NCBI GenBank assembly: GCA_036927565.1
Contig: JAYESD010000007.1
Span: 5,477,644-5,541,643 of the forward strand
DNA: 64,000 bases
Direction of reading: 5' to 3'
Source: Tuctoria greenei
Lineage: Eukaryota > Streptophyta > Magnoliopsida > Poales > Poaceae
In this document: one piece after another, positions 10,415 through 21,879 of the stretch
Layout: every line of letters begins with the position of its first letter
Position numbering within the stretch: the stretch's first letter is position 1
The notes under the pieces: model-generated
Seen by the model: only the letters and a program-made list of their open reading frames with translations
Told to the model about the DNA's origin: nothing
Databases searched by the model: none
Made by a program: the position numbers and the translations under genes

Positions 10415-13157
10415 CATTCCCAACCTGGACTCTTGTGGAGCTAAAGAATAGGTCTCTGTCAGTGCTATCCTTGATTTTATACAGATCTTTCCACGGTCGT
10501 TGCGGTTCAGTCCAACCCAGCCAAAGCCATATGAGGCGTAGTGCTCTTCCAAATCTTTCTAGGTCCTTGATTCCTAGTCCTCCTATCTTTTTTGGCCTTG
10601 TGCAGGTTGACCATTTGACCAGACAATGTCCATTAGATACCTGATTTGGGTTCTTTCCCTTCCATAGAAAACTTCTACGATATCCGTCAATCTTTTTCAT
10701 GGTCCATTTTGGGAGTTTAAAGATACTTAGGAAATATGTTGACATTGCAGACAACACTGACTCGATCAGTACCTCTCTCCCTGCATATGAAAGTAGTGTT
10801 CTTTTCCAACCCGGTAGCTTATTCCCTATTTTCTGGATGAGTGGTTGAAAAGTAGCTCTTTGGAGTCGTCGGAAGTGCAAAGGCAGACCAAGGTACGTAG
10901 TCGGGAAGGCCTCCAGTTTGTACTCCATCTCCTGCAGACCTGTTAGTTGTGGTTCAGTGCATTGAATCGGGAACACTTGTGTCTTTGCCATGTTCATTCT
11001 GAGTCCTGATGCATCACCAAAAATATTCCAGCAGCCCCCGCGTCACTTCAATTTCCCTCATCGTCGGTTTGATGAAAACCGCTGCATCGTCGGCATAAAG
11101 AGACACTCTGAATTGACCGCAGTTTTTGTGAATAGGCTCCAGAAAACAATTATCTTGTGCAAACGTAAAGAGGTGGTGTAGCGGCTCCATTGCCAGGAGA
11201 AAAATCATCGGTGATAATGAGTCACCCTGTCGTACTCCACGAGCATGCTGGATCGTCGGACCTGGTTCCCCATTCAATAAAAAGGCTGATGACGCAGTGC
11301 CCCATAGATTATATATCCAATTCCTCCACCGGACTCTAAATCCCAGAAACGTCATCACTTCAAGTAAGTAGGCCCAACTGACTGAATCAAAAACTTTTGA
11401 AATATCTAGTTTGATGAACAGTGCTGACGATTTTGCTCGGTGCAGCTCTTTAATCAGTTGTTGTACAAAGAGGAAATTCTCATGGATACATCTCTTCTTA
11501 CTGAAAGCATTTTGATTCAGAGCTACCAGCTTATGCATCTCCGGGGCTAATCTGTTGGCCAGGATCTTAGAAATGAGCTTGGCGAAGCTATGGACCAAGC
11601 TGATAGGCGAAAATACCCCACTCGCAGTGCATTCTCCTTTTTTGGGATAAGGACAACAAAGGCACGGTTGAGCCATTGTAGATCTTGCTGATTCATCCCA
11701 TAAAATTGGTTAAGTTCCGCCATTATGTCCTCCTTTATCACATTCCAACACGCCCTAAAGAAAGCACCTATAAAACCATCGGGCCCCGACGATTTTTCTT
11801 TTGGCCAACTCATGACAACATGTGAGATTTCATGCATCGTAAATGGTAGCTCCAAATGAGACAAAGGTTGCGGTAGCCAGCCGAGTGCCGCTAAGTCTAG
11901 GGACAATGTCCTGATCGCTGGTGTTCCCAGTTGCTGTTCAAAGTGATGGAGAACCGCTTGCTCCTTTGCTTTATGGTCCACTCACAAACCCTCATCTGTT
12001 TGTATGGCATGAATGTAATTTTTCTTACTTCGCGTATTAGCCACTATGTGAAAGTATTTTGAGTTAATGTCTCCCTTGCTGAGCCAGGTGAGTCGGGATT
12101 TTTGTCTTGCCCGAGATTTTTCAATGGCTGCTAGCCCGAAAAGACGTTTTTTTAGCAGTCTTCTTAGGTTTGCCTCCCCCGGAGTCAAAGTTCTTAACTC
12201 CAGCGCCCGATCCATTTGTAAGATCACCTCTCGACATATACTAGCCGCCAGTTTTCCTTGCGAGATCAATGTGCGTGCCCATTGGCGCAGCGCTTTAGTG
12301 GTCCTCTGTAGTTTTATATGTAGGCGAAACATAGGGTTCTGATGGTTAGTGTTTGAGTTGATGATTTGTGGATCTTCCCATGCTTTTTTGACACAGTCGA
12401 TGAAACCCTTCATTTTCGGCCAATATGCTTCAAATCGGAAAGGGAGTCTAGAGAACAGTCGAATAAGTGGCTGAATGATCAGTGGGCAGTGATCTGATAT
12501 GGAGGTTTATAGCGGATGGAGGATCGGGTTAGCGTAGATTTCCTCCCATTGAATAGTTGAGAATACACGGTCAATCCGAGTTAGAGTTGGTTGTTCCCTC
12601 TCATTGGACCATGTATAGCTACGATCCACTAGTGGTACCTCTTTGACTTATATATGGTTTATGGCCCGTCTGAATCTATCCATCATACGTCTATTCACCC
12701 TGCTGTTGTTCTTGTCCACTTCTTGGTAAATGAGATTAAAGTCCCCCATAATCAGCCACACTGGCCTGGCCTGTAGCTTAAGCTCTCTTAATTCCCCTAG
12801 GAACAGTCTCTTTTCCATGTCAGATTGTGGACCGTATACACCCGTCAAGGTCCATTTGACACCTGTTCTGATGTCTGTTACCGTTGCAGATACCGTGTAT
12901 TCCTTAATCAGGATCTCGTCCAAGGTCATGCGTTGCTCATTAACCGCAATAAGAATTCCACTTCTTGTGCTCTGCGCTGGTAGAAAAGAGAAGTGCTCCT
13001 CAAATTCTCTGCCTAGAAAGTTTGCTATTTGTTGCCGTGAGATTACGTCCAGCTTTGTTTCCTGGAAACAGATAAGGTCTGGTTTATTTTGGCGCACAAT
13101 TTGGCGTACTTCCTCTTGTCTCGTCGTATTGTTTAAACCCCTCACATTCCATGACAA
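10415..13157 (-). pseudogene. LINE ORF2: APE endonuclease and reverse transcriptase, broken
   Basis: Read leftwards. The APE-type endonuclease starts MSWNVRGLNN at 13157, with CFQETKL, TGVYGP and GDFNLIY motifs, and runs to a stop near 12648. The linker (12413-11982) ends in an in-frame TGA at 11984-11982. Reverse transcriptase follows with SSGPDGFIGAFF, FIKLDISKVFDSVSW, GVRQGDSLSPMIFLLAMEPL and the catalytic YADD at about 11097-11086. Frameshifts lie near 11640 and 11030. The last part (MAKTQVFPIQ... GLPLHFRRL) continues to the LTR junction at 10414, so the end of ORF2 is missing. In a live L1 this protein nicks target DNA and copies its RNA there. Confidence 0.85.
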
Positions 13158-13389
13158 GAAGACAATTCTTAATCAATGCACTCATTATATAACCAGGCAT
13201 ACCACACAACACCAAAATACATTGTTATCCTCCCGACCCACCTCAGGAGGCACCACAAAATAAACATAGTTCTCCCCACAGCCAGCTCCATCATCGCCCT
13301 CGTACCACAACCCAAAATAGCACACCTCCATAGCATAATAGAGGCCCAAAAGCAAGACACCTGGCGTACACTAATCATAGATAAGAGGG

Positions 13390-14072
13390 TATCCACCAGC
13401 CCAAGGGCTAGTTATCAGGCCACCACCGCTGGGGCCTCCTCCTCTACAATCTTGCTCTTCTTGGACATCCTTCAAGCCACCACTTCCTTCTTGCCCTTGT
13501 CACCTTTGCTCTTCTTGTTCTTCTTTTTCGTTGCAGCCTCCGTAAGCTTAGTGATGGCTCAAGTGCTGGTTCTGACAGGGGTTTGTTGTATACTTCCATG
13601 TACTTCTGCATGGTCTGATCATCTAACTCCTTGTCTTCTTCCAAGATTCCCCACTTCTTGCCAGAACTTCCTGTGCCTTTTTGACACAGGATTTAGCTTT
13701 CATATTCCTCTTCTTCTCTTGAAGTCTTGGGCTATTTCTAGTTGTCTTCTCCCCCTCTTGCATATTTTTTGGGTTAGCTGTCTGATTCTTAGTCGGCCAG
13801 GCCAAAATAGGCTGAGCTATCATTGAGGCCACTGCTTCAGTAATAGTTTTGGTCAAGCTTTCAACTGTCACTACCTCTTTGCCCTTGTCTCCTCTCAGCG
13901 CCCCGACCACAGTGGTGCCAGGACTAGCATCCCCAGTTATCATTAGCCCCTGGCTGCTCCTTGTGGTCGACTCCTTCAGAAGAGCCTTCTCCTTGGGTTG
14001 CACTATTTCCAGTGCATTATCAGGGATTGTTCCCAGCTGGTTCTGACTGGTCTCCTCAAGTTCTGGCTGGTG
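13390..14072 (-). pseudogene. LINE ORF1 C-terminal part, downstream of the copia insertion
   Basis: Minus-strand open pieces 14003-13623 and 13644-13444 continue ORF1 after the copia element: a low-complexity region rich in Lys, Arg, Glu and Ser, with SPRLQEKKRNMKAKSC and basic RKRRTRRAK. They lie in different frames, so at least one indel has occurred. The ORF1/ORF2 boundary falls between about 13390 and 13157. Confidence 0.6.
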
Positions 14073-14077
14073 GAGGG
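14073..14077. repeat. Target-site duplication GAGGG (left) of the copia element
   Basis: GAGGG directly before the left LTR; the same five bases follow the right LTR at 18914-18918. Confidence 0.9.
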
Positions 14078-14382
14078 TGATAGATTGTATGGCACTGAAT
14101 GACCACTATAGGTCATGGGCTCTTATATTTATAGAGAAATATATACATGGTATGTTACATGAGTTCCAAGAATAGATGATGTCCTTCTATCTATAAATAT
14201 AGACTACTATACATAACATATTCTCTACCAAATATACTACTGATGTATATGGTAGTCTATCTAACATACCAAATATACTCCCGACATATATGTTAGCCAA
14301 TATATCATACCAAGTATACTTTCCACATATATGGTAGTCAATATAACATATCAAATATTGATATATGCTTCCATGTTTAACA
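14078..14382 (-). repeat. 3' LTR of the copia element (305 bp)
   Basis: On the + strand TGATAGATTG ... TGTTTAACA; A/T-rich with TATATTTATAG-type sequence. It matches the right LTR apart from two substitutions (GGCACTG/GGCGCTG and CTATAGG/CTATGGG). Confidence 0.9.
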
Positions 14383-14389
14383 CCCCCCC

Positions 14390-17300
14390 TCAATCTGGAC
14401 GGTGTGATACTAAATTCAGATTGCGTCGAAAACTATTGAAGGAGGAGACTGGTAATGGCTTGGTAATAATGTCGGCGAGCTGATCTTTAGATGATACAAA
14501 TCTCACATCGAGTTGACGAGATGATACTCGTTCACGAACGAAGTGATAATCAACCTCAACATGTTTCGTCCGTCGATGAAAAATTGGATTGGCAGATAAA
14601 TAGGTGGCACCAATATTATCACACCATAGACTGGGTGCTCGTGATTGCGAAATCCCAAGCTCAAGCAAAAGCAACTGAATCCAAATCAATTCTGCAGTAG
14701 CATCAGCAACTGCCTTATATTCAGCCTCTGTACTTGAACGAGACACTGTTGGCTGTTTGCGTGAACTCCAAGAAATAAGGTTACCACCAAAGAATATGGC
14801 ATATCCGCCAGTGCTTCGACGATCATCAGGATTCCCAGCCCAATCAGCATCTGAGAACGCACTAAGTAGTGAAGAGCCAGACTTGATGAAGCATAATCCC
14901 ATATCAATAGTTTCATTAAGATATCTTAGAATCCTTTTGACCGCCGCCCAATGTACAATAGTTGGAGTTGATAGAAATTGGCAGACTCTGTTGACACATA
15001 AAGAAATATCATGTCTTGTCAATGATAGGTATTGGAGGGCACCAACAACACTTCGATATCTTGTAGTATCTTCAGACGAGAGCTTTTCACCCATATCTAT
15101 TCCCAACTTCTCAGTAAGAACCATAGGAGTGGACACACCTTTGGAGGTGAGCATATTAGTTCGGGATAATAAATCTTGTATGTATTTGTGTTGTGTCAGA
15201 ATGAGCCCCTGAGAGGAATGACATACTTCAATCCCAAGAAAATAACTGAGTCTACCAAGATCTTTTACTGCAAAATCAGCCTTAAGTTGTGTAAGGAGTC
15301 TCTCAGTAGCCACAGAAGATGAGATGATTATAATAATATCATCAACATAGATAAGAATATATATGTGGATATCAGCCTTGTTAAAAATAAAAAGAGAGAC
15401 ATCTGCCTTTGAGGCTGTAAATCCCAACTCCAAGAGTTTGGAGCTAAGGCGAGAAAACCAGGCACGTGGTGCTTGTTTGAGACCATAAAGAGATTTATCC
15501 AACTTGCAAAGAAAATTGGGATGTTGAGAATCCACAAATCCAGGAGGTTGTTTCATATAAACATCTTCATGAAGAAGACCATGTAGAAAAACATTCTGGA
15601 TATCTATTTGTCGAATAGCCCAACCTCGAGAAACAGCAAGGGACCATAAAAGTCGAATAGTAGTTGGTTTAACAACTGGACTGAAAGTATCATCATAATC
15701 AATTCCATATTGTTGTTTGAAACCTTTAGCAACCAGACGTGCTTTGTAGCGTTCAATGGACCCATCTGGCTTTTGCTTTAGCTTGAAGACCCATTTGCAG
15801 TCAATGACATTAATACCAGTACGAGGAGGTACTAAATGCCATGTTTTATTTTTAATGAGTGCCTGAAATTCATCATTCATGGCCTGACGCCACATAGGAT
15901 GCTCCATAGCAGCAACATGAGAAGTAGGCTCAGAAGTACAGGACCGTACCACAGAATATGTAACTGTACCGTCTGTACGTACCTTTGGACGCCTAATATT
16001 ATTTTGTAGGCGCGTCCGGTACGAATGGACAGAGGGTGCGTCAGCCTCGACACCTGATTGGGCCTCAATATTAGGAAGCGCATCCTGTTTTACACCATTA
16101 ACTGGCAGGCAATCAACAGGTATGGTAGGTGCTCCCAAATCTGATTCATGTTGCATGGATGGCAGCATATCTGGAGCAGATCTTTGAGATAAGGATTCCT
16201 GATTATCTGCATCCAAAGAGTTAGCAGGCAGAGATGCATGTATATGATCATTTTCCAAATTAGTACTGCTGTTTCCCAAATGCAACATGCGCAAATCAAT
16301 ATTACTATGTGTCGATTCCAAATTTTGGGAAGGATGGGGTGGAGTTCTTGTGAAAGGAAAAATATTCTCGTCAAAAATAACGTCTCTGGAAATATAGACA
16401 CGACCAAAATCAGTATCAAGACATTTATACCCTTTATGTAAAGAGTTGTAGCCTAGAAAAACACATTCCTTGGATCGAAAAGAGAGCTTATGTTTGTTAT
16501 AAGGACGAAGATGAGGCCAACAAGCACACCCAAAAACTTTTAATAGTGAGTAATCAGGTGGTGTATTAAATAGATGCTCTAAAGGGCATTTGTTATCAAT
16601 AACTCGAGTAGGAAGACGATTGATGAGGTATGTGGCTGTAAGAAAAGCTTCATCCCAAAATTTAAGGGGCATGCCTGCATGAGCTAAGAGAGCAAGACCG
16701 GTTTCAACAATATGACGATGTTTGCGTTCAGCAGAACCATTTTGTTGATGTGTATGAGGACATGAAACACGATAAGATATGCCAAGAGAACGAAAAAATG
16801 TGTTGTGAATTTTCTGGTATTCCCCACCCCAATCATATTGAACACACTTAATTTTACCATCAAGGAGACGCTCAACATGCACTTGAAACTGTAAAAATAT
16901 ACGAGGAGCGTCAGAACGATCATGCATTAAATAGATCCAAGAAAATTTACTAAAATCATCAATAAAGCTGATGTAATACTTAAAACCACCAACAGATTGG
17001 GGTGCAGGTCCCCATACATCAGAGAAAATGAGTTCCAAGGGTGATGTAGACCGATGAATAGAACTTGTGTATGGTAATTGATGACTCTTGGCTAGTAGAC
17101 ATGCATTACAAACCGACAAAGATGACTCTCTAGGACATGAAATATTATTGAGATGCAAAATTGACCGAACTACTTGGGATGAAGGATGACTGAGTCGGGC
17201 ATGCCATTGGGCTTGACTAGTAGAATTGCTCGCTAAAGCATGCTTCAGGGCAGCGACATCGGATGACTTGATAGGATAGAGGCCAGACTCACATCACCCT

Positions 17301-18535
17301 TCCAAAAGACTTTTCCTCGAAGTTCGATCCTTAATAGAAAAATGCCATGGATGGAATTCAAAAAAGACATTATTATCACAAGAAAATTTATGAACGGAAA
17401 GAAGATGTTTGGAAATATCAGGCACATGCAAAATATTGCGCAATGCAAGAGGGCGAGCAGCAGTATTAATTGAAGAATGACCAACATGCATAATCTGCAA
17501 ACCTGCTCCATTGCCGACTTGCACTTGTTCGCCTCCATGATAGCGTTCACGGACAGCAAGGCGATCGAGATCACATGTAATATGATCGGTTGCGCCCATG
17601 TCACTGTACCAGTTGGGATCGATCTTGTACGAGTTTGTGGACGCCAAGGCTGCTGAGGGGGCTTCATCCTGGTACGTGTTGTCCATCCTATACCAGCACT
17701 TGATGGCGGTGTGGCCGAGCTTGCCGCAGATCTGACATTGAGGACGAGGGCCGTTATCGCGACGATCACCGCGCGACTGGGTGCCGCCACGAGACCGACC
17801 GCCACGGCCATGGTCACCACGACCGCGACCACGGGATGTACCGCCACGCCCCACGTAATTCGCGGAGGCACCATAGTTTAGTTGTAGTTCCGTCAGGTGC
17901 TGGAGTTGTCGGGCTTCGAATGCGACCAAGTGAGCGAAAATGTCATCGAGGGATAGAGCCTCCGTCTTTGTCGTCATCGAGGTGACGAATGGGTCGTATT
18001 CAGCCGGGAGACCTGCAAGAAGATAAGCGAGAACCTCCTCATCACGGAGGGGAGCATCAGCGGCAGCGAGCTCGGTGGCGAGCCCCGTGATTTTGCGGAA
18101 GAAGTCAGTGGCGGACAGATCACGTTTCTTCGATGTAGCGAGTTCCACACGGATTTGCACCGTGCGCGCCTTCGTAGACGAGGCGAACTTCTTCTGTAGG
18201 GAGTCCCATACCTCTTTTGAAGACGCGGCATTGACGACATCCCGAAGAACTTCTTTGGTCATCGACGATAGAAGACCACTCAATAGTTGTTGATCTTGAT
18301 CATACCCGTGTTCGTACGCTGGGTTGGAGACTTGTTCAGCACCCGGGGCCGTCGATGCGGCAACCTTCTTCTCAGGTGCAGCGTGGGTGCCATCTAGGTA
18401 CCCAATCAGCTTTGAGCTTTGGAGATACGGCAGGAGCTGAGCGCGCCATAGGAGGAAGTTGGATTTTGTCAAACGAATAGTGACAACTTGGTGAATAGGG
18501 ATCGAGGCCATGGTGGTGTTGTGGGCAACAGACAT
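14390..18535 (-). pseudogene. gag-pol: Copia gag-pol polyprotein with one in-frame TGA
   Basis: I start it at the ATG at 18535 (MSVAHNTTMASIP), because the upstream ATG at 18637 lies inside the LTR. Gag has LTKSNFLLWRAQLLPYL and a CCHC knuckle CQICGKLGHTAIKC. The protease motif reads DMG (WYSDMGATDHIT) where the family has DTG or DSG; the ATG codon is at 17599-17597 and is what an ACG to ATG transition would give. A TGA at 17296-17294 then stops the frame, but the same frame continues with pre-integrase, integrase (FSDVWGP, YDWGGEY, HTHQQNGSAERKHR), reverse transcriptase (YGLKQAPRAW, YVDD) and RNase H (FSDADWAG, SSTEAEYKA) to the stop at 14390. Only that stop and the protease change spoil a roughly 1380-codon frame. 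Confidence 0.9.
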
Positions 18536-18595
18536 GATAGAGGAGGAGGAAGTGGTGGAGGAGGAAGAAAAATTTGTGGTATGATTCAGAACCTT

Positions 18596-18608
18596 GGCTC
18601 TGATACCA
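18596..18608 (-). other. Primer-binding site of the copia element
   Basis: TGGTATCAGAGCC on the minus strand, immediately inside the 5' LTR, complementary to the 3' end of initiator methionine tRNA. Confidence 0.85.
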
Positions 18609-18913
18609 TGATAGATTGTATGGCGCTGAATGACCACTATGGGTCATGGGCTCTTATATTTATAGAGAAATATATACATGGTATGTTACATGAGTTCCAA
18701 GAATAGATGATGTCCTTCTATCTATAAATATAGACTACTATACATAACATATTCTCTACCAAATATACTACTGATGTATATGGTAGTCTATCTAACATAC
18801 CAAATATACTCCCGACATATATGTTAGCCAATATATCATACCAAGTATACTTTCCACATATATGGTAGTCAATATAACATATCAAATATTGATATATGCT
18901 TCCATGTTTAACA
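18609..18913 (-). repeat. 5' LTR of the copia element (305 bp)
   Basis: Right-hand LTR, same length as the left one, followed by the GAGGG target duplication at 18914-18918. Confidence 0.9.
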
Positions 18914-18918
18914 GAGGG

Positions 18919-21432
18919 CACCATTGAGTTCAGTCACTGATAGAGGTATAGGGTTCTCCATTTGTGTCTCCTGATGCTTAGGAACTACCTCCTCCGTGGA
19001 AAGGCTGTGATCAAGTGAATAGCCTGGATCAAGGCCACTCACAATTGGGGTCACTGGATGCTTGTATGGCTCACTTCCTGCACTAAGATGAGTCAAAGTT
19101 TGTGTTTCTGTGATCTTCTTCGCTATTGCGGATGCCGTCCAGTGGGGTTGCTCTGCTGAAATGAGAATAATGGCATCAGACTTAGAAGATTCCTGGGGAG
19201 ATGCTTGCGGTACAGCTCTAGCAGTCCCTGTAGGAATTATCTCAATAGCGTCCGAGTGACTCTGGCCTGCTCCCCAGTTCTCAGAAAGACACCAGTCTCT
19301 AGGTGGGGAATGGCCTCTATTGTTCTCCTCTCTAGGATTCCTTTCTCCTATAGCCATCATCTAGTGTTTTTTGGGATCACTCCGCGCTTCCGGTGTGACA
19401 TAGGTTCTTGCAGGAGGAGGAGAGGGAGCAATGCCTCTCCTGCGGTGCCTAACTGGACCACCAGTAGGCGCCCTGCCCCCCTGAACCCATTGATTTGCCC
19501 GCCAGTGCGGCCCCTGGCCTTGTTGTCTATCCATCTGGCCATACGTCCCATGAAATTTTGGGGACGATGCTCCCTATTTTTGTCTCTGTCCTCATCATCG
19601 TCACACGGACGATGGCGAGGAACAGTCACCGGCCGACAGTACCTCTCTGGCCTCCGATTGTCTGCTTCATCTGTGTCCCCATCCGGTCTACCAGCTTGCC
19701 AGTTGAACGATCTCAGATGTACACTGCCCTGGGCTTCCAGCTCTGATGCCGGAAAGTGATAGAACCGAAGGTCCTCAACCGTGTCTAGGTGCACAATCAC
19801 CCTGTAGGTATAGCCCCGTTGGAAGCCCCTCGGCCTGGTGAAGTGCAGCACCCCATCTCATTGCGGCTCATCTGGGCGCTCTGTCAATGTAAGGTATACC
19901 ATCTGTGGCAGTCTATTTGGATCCTGGCAGAAGGCCCAACAAACAAAGAATCGGTGGTCCTCGCCGCGCCTCGATGCAGCGTCAACATGGTGGACCATAC
20001 ATTGATCACAGAGAAGCCTATCAACCACCTCTTGATTCCATGCAAACTAGGGAAGTCCCTCAATACTGAGTTTGATGTGGTAAGGGAAGCACATTTTCTC
20101 ACCGAATCTACCACAGTGCCAAGAGAGGAAATGAAGCTCAAAGGGACCATCATAAATCTTGCCCTTGGCATAGACCCTATCTCTATTGGTACTCTCAGTG
20201 AGGATGATAGTGAAGGGCTGAAGACTAGAACGGTAGATATGGAACTCATATCGTCGAAGTCCGAACTGTTGGCAGATAGCTGCTGCAATTTCTTCCTTCG
20301 AGGTGACTCCCACCGCTCCCTCTTCTGTGACTAGGAGTGCATGTCGCTCGAGCATCTCCCTTCTGTGGACCATCTCTGACAACGACCAGGCCAACAACTC
20401 TGCAAGTCTCGGCCGGAGTTGTGGATTGCCTGGAAAAAGCACAACATTATTTCGCGCCATAGGCTGCTCCGGAGGGAGCCGTCCCGCCCGGGCGCGAGCT
20501 GGATCCGCCGAGGAGCTACCGAACGAGAGTCTCCTCTCCATGCTGGTGGAAGGAGGTTGTGCCGTGCTTTTCTTAGGGAATGGTTTGTGGGGGCAGCGAG
20601 CCGCACGGTGGTCGCTCTTTTTACAGCGGATGCAGGTGGGTGGGTTGCGGCATTGAAACTTGAGGTGATATTTGGCCAGGCAGTTGTAGCAACAATTCTT
20701 CAGCTTTTCCTTAAATTCTTGCTGCTTATCAGATACGCGAGGTCGGCGAGGACAGCTGTGCTGTGTTTTCAGCTCACTCCACCAATATTTTCTTTTTACT
20801 TCTTGCCAGCCATCATTACCATGGGTCTTTTCGTCCCGTCGCTTACGATCATGACCACTTGCACTCGCTGCCCTGGCCATGTCACGTGTTACCGATGCAG
20901 CATAGTTCCCCTTTTGAAATGTGACTGGGTCGAGCTTGGTTGCCTTGGAGGCATCAATGGCTAGGCCCATCAGCATTTCTCGGCCCAACAGGATGGCCGG
21001 TAGGTCGGAGATCCTGAAGGTGGACACCTCAACGCTCTGATTGAACCGAACACGCCGACGGCGAGTCGTCAGGAACTGAATCCTCGCCCTTGTTTGCATC
21101 CGCGTCTGGGTTGGTGGTTCCTGCAGGTTGGAGAGAAGAATTTGGGCGTAATATTTTGAGGACGTACCTTGCTTAGTCCAGGTCTCCCTATCCAATGAGC
21201 TTCTATGACGCAACACTAAGGAGATCTGGATCTCCTCAGAGGAGCACTCTTCATCCTTGTTGAAAGGGGATCTTGCATCCCAGCCCCTGTTCCAGTATGC
21301 TTCCAGATCCTGGTTGCTTCGGTTGGACTTTGGAGGTCCTCTGGCATGCCTGGCACCACCGGTTCCTCTGGGCAGAGCCTGAGGCAGCCGGGATCGCACC
21401 TTGTTTTTTGCTGAGAGAGGCCTGAGGGGCAT
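18919..21432 (-). pseudogene. LINE ORF1 (zinc-knuckle RNA-binding protein), N-terminal and middle part, broken
   Basis: Minus strand from about 21432 (MPLRPLSAKNK). Visible: KRKYWWSELKTQHSC, then two CCHC knuckles, CYNCLAKYHLKFQC and CIRCKKSDHRAARC (about 20705-20620), followed by a region typical of plant LINE/gag-like ORF1. The main frame stops at 20047, and after that stop the same frame continues in recognisable form with a further stop near 19854 before reopening (19851-19357: MLHFTRPRGFQRGYTYRV). A last piece (19360-18919) runs into the copia insertion. In active L1 elements ORF1 protein coats the LINE RNA. Confidence 0.75.
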
Positions 21433-21580
21433 GAGCGAAGACGATTATGGCATTTTGTGGTGGAAGAAGGAGGACCTCTGGGGTGGATTTGGCCTAGGGT
21501 TTGGAATTGGGGGCATCGCCTTCGAGTCGCCAGAGCCTCGAGAGAAACGACTGTTGGGAGCCATTCACAGTTTGGCATGA

Positions 21581-21879
21581 CTGAAACTAAGGTGGGTACC
21601 TTTTGTTGATGACCAAAGAACTTAAGCTAAGTGCCTAAGTGGATGAAAGTGTTAAAGATTAGAACATCAGGGGTAACATATGAAATCAAGAACAATTTCT
21701 CTGCAGAAAAATCATGAAGTGCTGTTTAATATGTAGGGGCTTTATATATCTCAAACATAACCAATTTATCTATACACCACAGGGCAAGATAAAATATACC
21801 CCCCCCCCTCATCATGTATTGCCAGAAATCATGATATACAATATTTAGACTCGCCTGCATCACGATTGTCATGAACATT
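21581..21879. other. 3' flank between LINE and receptor-kinase pseudogene
   Basis: No coding signal. It includes a run of eleven C at about 21800 and, read on the minus strand, TATATAAAGCCCCTACA. It may be receptor-kinase 3' flank or a remnant of an LTR; I cannot decide. Confidence 0.3.

Larger units (their letters stand above)
14078..18913 (-). mobile_element. Nearly intact Ty1/copia element (Ale/Retrofit-like), nested in the LINE
   Basis: 4836 bp with two 305-bp LTRs (14078-14382 and 18609-18913) that differ at only two positions by eye, flanked by GAGGG duplications. Minus-strand order: 5' LTR, PBS TGGTATCAGAGCC (18608-18596, matching initiator tRNA-Met), a single gag-pol frame, polypurine tract (GATTGAGGGGGGG, left edge at 14383), 3' LTR. 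The short LTRs and single small gag-pol frame suggest the Ale/Retrofit type; lineage placement is tentative. One nonsense codon and an altered protease triad mark it as defective. Confidence 0.9.
10415..21580 (-). mobile_element. L1-like LINE, 3'-truncated and split by a copia insertion
   Basis: Non-LTR retrotransposon on the minus strand. ORF1 (nucleic-acid-binding, two CCHC knuckles) is at the right and ORF2 (endonuclease plus reverse transcriptase) at the left. Removing the copia element 14078-18913 and one 5-bp target duplication leaves about 6.3 kb of LINE. The 3' end is cut by the Tekay-like LTR at 10414; the 5' end is placed roughly at 21580, where a short ATG-initiated peptide (MAPNSRFSRG) precedes ORF1. 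Several stops and frameshifts show it is dead. Confidence 0.85.
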